64,000 bases of DNA from positions 1 through 64,000 of the forward strand of contig NZ_QDKO01000014.1 of the NCBI RefSeq assembly GCF_003094615.1, read 5' to 3'. This DNA is from Caulobacter radicis. GTDB lineage: Bacteria; Pseudomonadota; Alphaproteobacteria; Caulobacterales; Caulobacteraceae. The notes below the pieces were generated by a model. That model saw only the letters and a list, made by a program, of their open reading frames with translations. It made no database searches and had not been told where the DNA came from. Positions 17,890 through 25,364 of the stretch are shown piece by piece; the stretch's first letter is position 1, and each line of letters starts with the position of its first letter. A program made the position numbers and the translations under genes.

Positions 17890-19206
17890 ATGCTCGAACG
17901 TCTCTTCAAGCTGCAGGCCCTGGGGACCAACGTCCGCACCGAGGTGCTGGCCGGCTTCACCACCTTCATGACCATGGCCTACATCGTCGTGGTCAACCCG
18001 GCGATCCTCAGCGAGACCGGCATGCCGATCGCCGCCGTGGCCGCCGCCACCTGTCTCGCCGCCGGCCTGGGCTCGATCCTGATGGGCCTGATCGCCAACT
18101 ACCCGCTGGCGCTCGCGCCCGGCATGGGCCTCAACGCCTACTTCACCTACACCGTGGTCAAGGGCATGGGCGTACCGTGGGAAACGGCGCTGGGCTGCGT
18201 GTTCATCTCGGGCGTGGCCTTCCTGATCCTGACCGTGGCGGGCATCCGGCAGATGATCGTGGCGGCCATCCCCCGGCCGCTGTTCTCGGCGGTCGCCGCG
18301 GGCGTTGGTTTGTTCATCGCCTTCATCGGCCTGAAAAGCGCCGGCGTCATCGTCGCCGACCCGGCCACCGCCGTGGCCCTGGGCGACCTGACCACGCCCT
18401 CGGCCGCCCTGGCCCTGATCGGCCTCGTCCTCATCGCCGCCCTCCAGGCCTGGCGGGTGAAGGGCGCGATCCTGATCGGCATCCTGCTGGCCGCGATCGC
18501 CGGCTGGCTGCTGGGCCTGTCGAAGTTCACGCCGGGCGCCTACAGCCTCGGCGACCTGTCGGCGACCTTCTTCAAGATGGATGTCGGCGCGGCCCTGCAC
18601 CTGCAGGGCGGCATGGGCGTCGCCCTGCTCGAGATCATCTTCGTCTTCCTGTTCGTCGACCTGTTCGACAATGTCGGCACCCTGGTCGCCGTCACCAAGA
18701 AGGCGGGCCTCGTCGAGCCCGACGGCACGATCCCGCGCCTCAACCGCATCCTGACCGCCGACTCCGCCGCCACCATGATCGGCGCGGCGGCCGGCACCAG
18801 CACCGTGTGCAGCTATATCGAGAGCGCCTCGGGCGTCACCGCCGGCGGCCGCACCGGCCTGACCGCCGTGGTGGTCGGGATCCTCTTCCTGATCACCCTG
18901 TTCTTCGCCCCGCTGGTGCAGGCGATCCCGGCCGCCGCTACGGCGCCGGCCCTGGTGCTGGTCGGCGCGCTGATGATCGGTTCGCTGGCGGAAGTGGACT
19001 GGGCTGACCCCACCGTGGCCATCCCCGCCTTCCTGACGGTGATCACCATCCCCCTGACCTTCTCGATCGCCAACGGCCTGGCGTTCGGCATCACCAGCTA
19101 CGCCGTGCTCAAGGCCGTGACCGGCAAGCTGCGCAAGGGCGACTGGCTGCTCGTCGTCCTCGCGGCGCTGTTCGTGATCCGCTTCGTCTATCTGGCGAAA
19201 GGCTGA
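17890..19206 (+). CDS. NCS2-family purine base permease (AzgA-like)
   Basis: 438 residues, about 12-14 membrane segments. AzgA hallmarks are TEVLAGFTTFMTMAYIVVVNP at the start, ALAPGMGLNAYF, and VFLFVDLFDNVGTLVAV. Such permeases import hypoxanthine, adenine or guanine with protons. Cotranscribed with the exported NUP protein, which suggests that purine bases freed outside the inner membrane are taken in here. Confidence 0.92.
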   Translation: MLERLFKLQALGTNVRTEVLAGFTTFMTMAYIVVVNPAILSETGMPIAAVAAATCLAAGLGSILMGLIANYPLALAPGMGLNAYFTYTVVKGMGVPWETALGCVFISGVAFLILTVAGIRQMIVAAIPRPLFSAVAAGVGLFIAFIGLKSAGVIVADPATAVALGDLTTPSAALALIGLVLIAALQAWRVKGAILIGILLAAIAGWLLGLSKFTPGAYSLGDLSATFFKMDVGAALHLQGGMGVALLEIIFVFLFVDLFDNVGTLVAVTKKAGLVEPDGTIPRLNRILTADSAATMIGAAAGTSTVCSYIESASGVTAGGRTGLTAVVVGILFLITLFFAPLVQAIPAAATAPALVLVGALMIGSLAEVDWADPTVAIPAFLTVITIPLTFSIANGLAFGITSYAVLKAVTGKLRKGDWLLVVLAALFVIRFVYLAKG

Positions 19207-19264
19207 CCAAAACCCTTTGCGCGAGCGCGGCTTTCGGCTAAGACCGCGCTTCCGCAAGGCGGAT

Positions 19265-19341
19265 GCACCCGTAGCTCAGCTGGATAGAGCGTTGCCCTCC
19301 GAAGGCAAAGGTCACACGTTCGAATCGTGTCGGGTGCGCCA
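19265..19341 (+). tRNA. tRNA-Arg(CCG)
   Basis: 77 bases with encoded CCA. Acceptor GCACCCG pairs with CGGGTGC. The anticodon stem TTGCC/GGCAA encloses loop CTCCGAA, so the anticodon is CCG, reading CGG. It is followed 21 bases later by tRNA-Arg(ACG). Confidence 0.96.
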
Positions 19342-19362
19342 GTCCTCCTTGCCAAGAAATGC

Positions 19363-19439
19363 GCGCCCGTAGCTCAGCTGGATAGAGCATCAGACTACGA
19401 ATCTGAGGGTCGGACGTTCGAATCGTTCCGGGCGCGCCA
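19363..19439 (+). tRNA. tRNA-Arg(ACG), second identical copy
   Basis: 77 bases, identical over its full length to the minus-strand gene at 11487-11563; a few flanking bases also match. Anticodon loop CTACGAA. A broken integrase fragment starts 16 bases beyond its 3' end, so this gene is a likely integration target. Confidence 0.96.
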
Positions 19440-19454
19440 TTTTTCCTGACATCG

Positions 19455-19794
19455 TTGAAAACGTTGCGGCTTTACCGTCGGGGGACCGTCCTTCGGCGAT
19501 TGCTGCACCAGCCTGCTACACAATTCAGACTTACCCTTCGGGAGGTCTACGACACTATATATGGCCGATCCGGCGCGGGATTGGTCGCCCCGTACCCAAT
19601 TGGCCTACGACACAACAAGACGGATGGTTCTCGCCATCCTTGGCGAAGAGACGCCGATCCGTTCCGTCATCCGCGCCAACCGCCGTGAATTGATCGATGT
19701 GCTTCGCTGGCTACCCCGCCATTCATCGAAGCTAAAACCGACCGAGATCGCTCTGGCCCGGACGTCCACGTCGACGGCCCGGTCCTGCGGCTAG
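19455..19794 (+). pseudogene. remnant of a tyrosine-recombinase integrase
   Basis: Two short open stretches in different frames. The first (from 19455) contains [11 protein letters not shown], resembling the N-terminus of phage-type integrases that open with a basic Tyr/Arg segment. The second (from 19561) contains ETPIRSVIRANRRELIDVLRWLPRHSSK, written here only in part, which matches the core-binding region of integrases (..CRE..DVLRWLP..S..). No catalytic R-H-R-Y domain remains. The stretch is richer in A/T than its surroundings and lies directly after a tRNA-Arg gene. Recognition is by pattern, not by search. Confidence 0.6.
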
Positions 19795-20348
19795 GGGCGG
19801 TAGTCGGGGCGCGGCGGGACCGGCCAGCGCCGCTGGTAGTGAGCGTCCGCCGTGAACGACGGGGCGCGCCGATCGCCGGTGCGCCAGTCCCCGAAAGCCT
19901 TGGCCCAGGTGGCGGTCTCCTTGGTGTAGGCCCCGCCGCCGCCCAGCCGCACCGTCTGGTACATGATCGTGCGACGCGGCCGGCTGACGCCCAGGTCCTT
20001 CATGGCGTCCAGGAAGATGCGGTCGGCGAAGGCGCGCTGTCCGGGCTCGCCGATCAGATAGAGCCAGTCGTGCAGGACGGCGGCCTTGGCGTGGCGGCCG
20101 AACGGCGGGAACACGCCTCGCGCGACCGCCGGGATCGAGGCGAAGTCGGTCACATAGCCCTCGGGTACGTCGATCTGCGCGCCTGAGGCCGGATGGATGT
20201 AGCGGAAGGCGAAGGTCACGATGGCGCAGGTGCGCCCTTCCTTCTCGTCCTTGCTGTCCAGCACGGCCACCACCAGCGGCTTGGGCATCATCTGGGGATA
20301 GGCCTCGAGGCCTTTCTCGACCGGTGGCTGGAGCGTCACGAAGGGCAT
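19791..20348 (-). CDS. DUF1353 domain protein
   Basis: 185 residues. DUF1353 features are the YVTDFASIPAVARGVFPPFG and HAKAAVLHDWLYLIG segments with conserved Asp and His, followed by DRIFLDAMKDLGV. DUF1353 genes are common in phages and mobile regions; the function is unknown. It faces away from the three-gene operon and overlaps the end of the integrase remnant, consistent with an island. Start ATG at 20348, 133 bases from the operon's first start. Confidence 0.82.
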   Translation of the reverse strand: MPFVTLQPPVEKGLEAYPQMMPKPLVVAVLDSKDEKEGRTCAIVTFAFRYIHPASGAQIDVPEGYVTDFASIPAVARGVFPPFGRHAKAAVLHDWLYLIGEPGQRAFADRIFLDAMKDLGVSRPRRTIMYQTVRLGGGGAYTKETATWAKAFGDWRTGDRRAPSFTADAHYQRRWPVPPRPDYRP

Positions 20349-20452
20349 GGCGGTTCTCCTCGGCGCGGCCTGGGCGCACCCGGACGGCGGGTTACGCCTC
20401 CGAGGCGTGTGCCGATTGTCATTGGCAATTCATAGTTGTGTCGCGGGAAATT

Positions 20453-20472
20453 CAAGCTCAAACTTGAGCTTG
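20453..20472. promoter_or_regulatory. perfect 20-bp dyad at the start of the protease-NTPase-nuclease operon
   Basis: CAAGCTCAA-AC-TTGAGCTTG, a 9-2-9 perfect palindrome ending nine bases before the ATG at 20482 and touching its GGGGGA ribosome binding site. It could be an operator for a repressor or an RNA hairpin that hides the ribosome binding site. Confidence 0.7.
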
Positions 20473-20481
20473 GGGGACGCG

Positions 20482-22233
20482 ATGGTCAGCAGGACGGATA
20501 TCGAGGACGCCATACGGGCCGATCCCGTGCGCGCCGAGCAGGCCCTGAAGGCCATCCAGGGCGGCGTCCAGCCTCCCGTGACCCTTGAAGCGCTGAGGCC
20601 CGTGGCCGAGGAACGCCGCATGTCGTTGGCGAGCATGCTGGCTGATCGGCTGGAGAAGCAGGGGCTGCTCGAAGCCTATGGCGAGGCGCTGGCCGGGCGC
20701 GAGACCGCCGCGCCCATGGATCGGCGGGTCATTGATTTCAGCGCCTTCGAGCGGGTCGGAAAGGCGGCGGCCTGCCGGATCGTGCTGGGCGACAACATCA
20801 CCGGATCGGGCTGCCTGATCGGGCCCAGCCTGGTGTTGACGGCCTGGCACGTGATCGCCAGCGGAGGGCCCGACACCATCGATCCGATCCGCGAGCCGAT
20901 CAGCGTGCTGCTCGCCGACCAGACGCGACGCAGCGTGCTCAAGGTCAACCACTACCTGTCGCCCTGCACGATCGCGGAGTTCGCCAACGAGTTTCCGGCC
21001 AACGACGCCGACTTCGTCGACTGCCACGACGTGGCGTTGCTGCGACTGAGCCGCCCGGACGGCATGCGGCTGAACTTCCTGCGCGTGCCGGACGTGGCGC
21101 CGAGGCTGCCGTCGCAGGCCAACGTATTCGTCCTCGACTTCCCGAAGGGGCGTCCAATCGGCTGGGGCATCGGCCGGGTCGATCCCATCGTCGGCCTCGA
21201 GGCCCGCGTTCCTCACGACAGCGCCACCGACGGCGGTTCGTCCGGGGCGGCCTGCGTCAATACGCGCTACGAACTGGTGGGCATTCACCAGGGGCGGTGG
21301 GCCCTGGCGCGCCGGCTTGTGCCGCTGACACGCTTCCACGGGCCGGTCATGGAGCAGGTGCGGACCGACGTCGCACCCCGGTTCCTGTGGTCCCTGAACG
21401 ATACCCTCGATGGCCGGTTGGTCATCGGCCGCGATCTCTTCTTCGAAGGGGTGGCGGAAGCCTCGCGCCCCGGTGCGCGCGTTCGCGGTCTGCGGGTCAG
21501 CCGCCTGGACGTCAAGGCGGGAACCGCGGGCTTGGCTTTTTCGGCGGCGCTGCTGGAGAACGTGCTGGAGCGTGACCCGGGCCGTCACGTCCTGATCCGC
21601 CTGGGCTTCGACCAGCCCATGCTGGATCTGCTGGAGCTGGTTCGCCGGCGCGCCGCCGAGGCGGGCCTGACGCTGAAGCCCGACGCGGCGCCGGAGGGGG
21701 CGCGGGCCGGCGATACGACGCCCGAGGCGGCCGCCTGCGATGAGGCCCGGCGGCTGGCGGAGGCGCTGGACGAGGCGGTCCTGGCCAAAGGGCCCGACCG
21801 GCTCTTGTGGTTTTTCTTCGAGAACGCGGCCGCGGGCCTGATTGAAGGCGAACGTATCGCCTTCGAGGCGTTCGTGGGCGCGGCGCTCCAGCAACCGCGA
21901 CTGCGGATGGTGATCGCCGGCTTCGAGACCATAGGCGCCCCGGGCGAGGAGTTCACCGACGCCGGGACGGGCGCCGAGGAGGGGGCGGCGGGCCTGGTCG
22001 TGGAGTATGTCGGCCAGATCAAGCGCCGCGAGGTCGAGATCCTGGTCGAGCGCGCGGGACGCGCCTTGCAGCTGGACCTGGGGGACGTCGGCGTTCGGCA
22101 GATCACGAACCGGGCGCTCAAGAACTTACCCTCGCAGAACGGGGTCTTCGACATCGTCCACAGCGTCGAGATCGTGGCCGTCGTGCGCAAGAGGCTGGCC
22201 GAGTGGCTCGATGACCAGGAGGAGGGGTCGTGA
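20482..22233 (+). CDS. trypsin-like serine protease with helical N-terminus and large C-terminal domain
   Basis: 583 residues from ATG at 20482 (GGGGGA upstream). Residues 1-80 are helical and resemble effector-associated adaptor domains. Residues about 95-290 form a trypsin-like protease with an apparent full triad: His123 (LTAWHVIAS), Asp183 (HDVALLRLS) and Ser254 (DGGSSGAAC). Residues about 305-583 form an alpha/beta domain that I do not recognise; known conflict systems carry inactive STAND-like modules here, a possible analogy. No signal peptide, so it is cytoplasmic. It overlaps the NTPase gene by four bases (GTGA). Its role is inferred: a protease switched on by the partner NTPase. Confidence 0.82.
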   Translation: MVSRTDIEDAIRADPVRAEQALKAIQGGVQPPVTLEALRPVAEERRMSLASMLADRLEKQGLLEAYGEALAGRETAAPMDRRVIDFSAFERVGKAAACRIVLGDNITGSGCLIGPSLVLTAWHVIASGGPDTIDPIREPISVLLADQTRRSVLKVNHYLSPCTIAEFANEFPANDADFVDCHDVALLRLSRPDGMRLNFLRVPDVAPRLPSQANVFVLDFPKGRPIGWGIGRVDPIVGLEARVPHDSATDGGSSGAACVNTRYELVGIHQGRWALARRLVPLTRFHGPVMEQVRTDVAPRFLWSLNDTLDGRLVIGRDLFFEGVAEASRPGARVRGLRVSRLDVKAGTAGLAFSAALLENVLERDPGRHVLIRLGFDQPMLDLLELVRRRAAEAGLTLKPDAAPEGARAGDTTPEAAACDEARRLAEALDEAVLAKGPDRLLWFFFENAAAGLIEGERIAFEAFVGAALQQPRLRMVIAGFETIGAPGEEFTDAGTGAEEGAAGLVVEYVGQIKRREVEILVERAGRALQLDLGDVGVRQITNRALKNLPSQNGVFDIVHSVEIVAVVRKRLAEWLDDQEEGS

Positions 22234-25200
22234 ACGTTTCCGACCCGCCCCCGCCGGAGCTGGAGCAGCCGCTGCCCGAGTTGGACGCGGCGGCGCCTTC
22301 GCTGACGGTGATGGAGGCCGGCGCCGAGGAGGCGATCGGGTTCGCACGTGAGTACGCGGCCCTTTCGGGGCCCTTCGCGCCGGGCGACGCGCTGCGTGCG
22401 GCGGGCGCGTTCGGCGCCGACCGGCCGCTGGACCTGGCCGTCTCGGTGTCGGCGGCGCTGGCGGCGGCCTGCGACACCGGCGTCGGAAAGGCGGGAGCGT
22501 GGCTGCTGCGCGCCAGCGAACGCGCCTGGGACCTGAAGCGGCTTTCCGAGCAGGGGCTGCTCGAGGTCGCCAAGGTTTGGCGTCGCAAACAGGGCGTGGA
22601 TCCAGCGACGAGCGATCTGCTCGATGCGCTGGACGGCAGGGGCGACTTCTCGACCGCCGCGGTGACGGCCGCGCTGAAGGCGACGGAGACGGGGAGCGAC
22701 GGGCCCTTGCCCGATCTGCCGAGGCTGGCGGCGGCGCTGGAATGGAGCGGCGGGTTCGCCCCGGCGGCGTCCCTGCTGGCGCGGGTGCAGGCGGCCTTGA
22801 GCCGCGCCGACCAGAAGCGTCGCGGAGACCTGCTGCTGGAGGACGGCTTCCATGGGCGCGCGGATCTGTCCCAGGCGCTGGTCGACTGGATCTGCGCCCC
22901 GGAGGATGGGCAAAGCCAGGTCCGGGCGCTCTATGTCGGCGGCCTGCCGGCGATCGGCAAGTCGACGCTTCTGGAGCATGCCCTGCGGCAGGTGGCCGGC
23001 AGCGGCGTGAACGTCGTCGTCGCGCGGCTGGATTTCGATCGCGCCTGTCTGGATGTGCTGGATCGCCTGGGGCTCAGCCTCGAGTTGGCGCGGCAGGTCG
23101 CCAGCCAGGCGCCGGAGATCGCCGCCGAACTGCGCGCGGCGCGTCTCGAGGCCGCCTCCACGCGGGAAGCCAGGGTCAAGGGCGGCAGAGGCCGAGGTCT
23201 TTTGCCATACGCCCTGATCGAAGCGCTCTCCGACTATCTGCACGATTCCAACCGCAGGCTGGTGATCGTGCTGGACACGCTGGAGGTGCTGCGCGGCCGT
23301 GGCGAAACCCACCCGGGCCAGTTGTTCGAATGGCTCGACCAACTGCGTAGGGCCGGCCTGGGTCCGCTGGTGGTGGTCGCGGCCGGTCGGGGGGACGCCT
23401 TGGAGCCGGTCCAGGGCCGGGTGGCCGTGCCCCTGACCCTCGACAGTCTGACGGAGACCGACGCCGCGGCCCTGCTTGCGCAGTCCGGGACGCCTCCGCA
23501 GCTGTGGGACGAGATCATCCGGCGCGCCGAAGGCGACCCGATGCGGCTGCGCCTGCTGGGCGCGGTCGCCCGGCGCGAGGGCGCGGCCGGCCTGGAACGA
23601 GACGAAGGCGCGACCGTCACCCTCTATCGCAGCCTGGAATCACGCCTGGGCGGCCGTTACGGCAAGATCGCGCGCTTCGTCCCCTTGTTTCGCCGCTTCG
23701 ACAGCCGGCTGCTGGGCGAGGTCATCGCGCCGATCGTCGTCCGGGGACGCCTGAGCCGGGTCGATGCCGCCGAACTGTGGGCAGGTCTCAAGGAACAGAC
23801 CTGGTTGATCAGGGGGCAGTCCGCCGCCGGCTGGCTGGAGCCTCACCCCGACCTTCGTCGACGGCTGGCGGGCAGGCTCTACGAGGAGCGCTCCGGCCTC
23901 GCGCACAAGCTGCATGGACGCGCGGCCCGGTGGTTCGCGCGTCAGGCCGCGCCCTGGGCGGCCGCCGAGAGCCTTTACCACCGGCTTCAGGCCACGCGCT
24001 GGGAGGGGGACGACGCGCTGAGGGGCATGAACCTGGAAGCGGGCATCGCCTTCGCGCGAAACGACCTGGACGATCTGCCCGCGCCCGCCCGCGACGCGGT
24101 GCTGAGAGCCCGGGGCGAGCGGAGCCATGTGGGGCGACGCTACGCGGCGGCGCCGGCGGGCCCGGTCTCGGCCGAAGCGGCCGGAGAACTGCGCATGCTG
24201 ATCGGCCGGGGCGATCTGACCGAGGCGATCTCCTTCTACGAGAACGTCTTTCGGCCCGCCTCCATCGATCCCGTCGGCGAAGCGGCCGAGGCGGCGCTGG
24301 TCCTGCTCTGGCGGGCCGGCCGCTGGCGTGAAGCCCGCGGGCTGGCGGACGAGCGGGCCTGGTCTCGTCCATGGGACGAAGCCCTGTTCGACGTCTGGCC
24401 GGAAGCGGCGCTGGTCCGGCTGGAGATGCGGGCCGAGCTCCGGTTCTCCGACCTGCGCCGCTGGTTCCGCGAGGAGGGGAAGGAGGACAGGCTCGATCGG
24501 ACGACGCGGCTGATCCTGGCCTCCAAGTCCAACCTGGCCTCCGGCGCCTTGGGATTCGCCGTCGCGCCCAGACGCCTGTTCCAGGAACGCACCGACACCG
24601 CCGCGGCGGTCCGGGCGCTTTGGTCGCTCGATGCGCCCCGCGAGGACCTGCCGACCGCGCTTTCGATCGCCGAGGAGCGGCGGCGGCGCATAGACCCGAC
24701 CGCGGCCGCCGAGAAGCGTTCCTTCTTTTCCAGGGCGAGAGACGCCCAGGCCATGGCCATCCTGTCGCCGTATGACGACCTCGGAGAGTGGCTGCTGCGC
24801 GACCGGCGCGACGGACGCCTGCGGGACATGCTGAACGCGCGGGTCGAGGCCTTTTCCGAGTTCGCGGCCTTGCGCCACGACCCCGCCGCGCCGGCCACGA
24901 CCTTGTCGGCGCTGGGGCTCACGGCCGAATGGCTGTCGGCGGCCGGCTTTCTGCTGCGCGATCAGGACCTGCGGGCGATCGGCCGCGGCGCCGAGCGCTG
25001 GCGCAGCACCGCCGCGGGCTGGTGGCGCTATGGGCGAGCGCCGCGCGGCTGGCGGGGCGTGGAGACCGGTCTCGACGTCGTCACCGAGGATCGCCTCGAG
25101 GAACTTTTCGACAGCGGCTCGCCCGGCGAGGCCGCGCGCGCGCAGCTGGCGGCCTGGGCCGGCGACGAGGCCGGAACGGCGCGGGTCCTGCGGGCCGCCA

Positions 25201-25364
25201 AGCTCGACCAGCTGCGAGACGACCTTGCTCGAGAGACGCCCAAGGAGCCTCGCGAGGTGGCCCTGCGCGCGGCCTCCAAGCTTTCGCGGCGCTGGATCCC
25301 CGCCGCTTTCGTGCCCGCGTTGGCGATCCTGGCAATCGAACCTCAAGGGACGGACTGGTCATGA
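22230..25364 (+). CDS. STAND-like P-loop NTPase, probable sensor/switch of the operon
   Basis: 1044 residues from GTG at 22230, overlapping the upstream stop, with GGAGGGG as ribosome binding site. An acidic/Pro-rich N-terminus and about 200 helical residues precede the NTPase core: Walker A GGLPAIGKSTLL (G238, K244, S245) and Walker B RLVIVLDTLE (D349), followed by arginine-rich sensor and winged-helix-like segments (LTETDAAALLAQ, GDPMRLRLLGAVARREG). The last 450 residues are Ala/Arg-rich helices as in TPR-like superstructure sensors. This layout fits the STAND class, in which ligand binding drives oligomerisation. No effector domain is fused, so the flanking genes probably supply it. Overlaps the next gene by four bases (ATGA). 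Confidence 0.8.
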   Translation: MNVSDPPPPELEQPLPELDAAAPSLTVMEAGAEEAIGFAREYAALSGPFAPGDALRAAGAFGADRPLDLAVSVSAALAAACDTGVGKAGAWLLRASERAWDLKRLSEQGLLEVAKVWRRKQGVDPATSDLLDALDGRGDFSTAAVTAALKATETGSDGPLPDLPRLAAALEWSGGFAPAASLLARVQAALSRADQKRRGDLLLEDGFHGRADLSQALVDWICAPEDGQSQVRALYVGGLPAIGKSTLLEHALRQVAGSGVNVVVARLDFDRACLDVLDRLGLSLELARQVASQAPEIAAELRAARLEAASTREARVKGGRGRGLLPYALIEALSDYLHDSNRRLVIVLDTLEVLRGRGETHPGQLFEWLDQLRRAGLGPLVVVAAGRGDALEPVQGRVAVPLTLDSLTETDAAALLAQSGTPPQLWDEIIRRAEGDPMRLRLLGAVARREGAAGLERDEGATVTLYRSLESRLGGRYGKIARFVPLFRRFDSRLLGEVIAPIVVRGRLSRVDAAELWAGLKEQTWLIRGQSAAGWLEPHPDLRRRLAGRLYEERSGLAHKLHGRAARWFARQAAPWAAAESLYHRLQATRWEGDDALRGMNLEAGIAFARNDLDDLPAPARDAVLRARGERSHVGRRYAAAPAGPVSAEAAGELRMLIGRGDLTEAISFYENVFRPASIDPVGEAAEAALVLLWRAGRWREARGLADERAWSRPWDEALFDVWPEAALVRLEMRAELRFSDLRRWFREEGKEDRLDRTTRLILASKSNLASGALGFAVAPRRLFQERTDTAAAVRALWSLDAPREDLPTALSIAEERRRRIDPTAAAEKRSFFSRARDAQAMAILSPYDDLGEWLLRDRRDGRLRDMLNARVEAFSEFAALRHDPAAPATTLSALGLTAEWLSAAGFLLRDQDLRAIGRGAERWRSTAAGWWRYGRAPRGWRGVETGLDVVTEDRLEELFDSGSPGEAARAQLAAWAGDEAGTARVLRAAKLDQLRDDLARETPKEPREVALRAASKLSRRWIPAAFVPALAILAIEPQGTDWS

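Noticed and set aside
17305..19257. 650-codon minus-strand open frame over the purine genes
   Set aside because: Low-complexity antisense of the NUP and permease genes.
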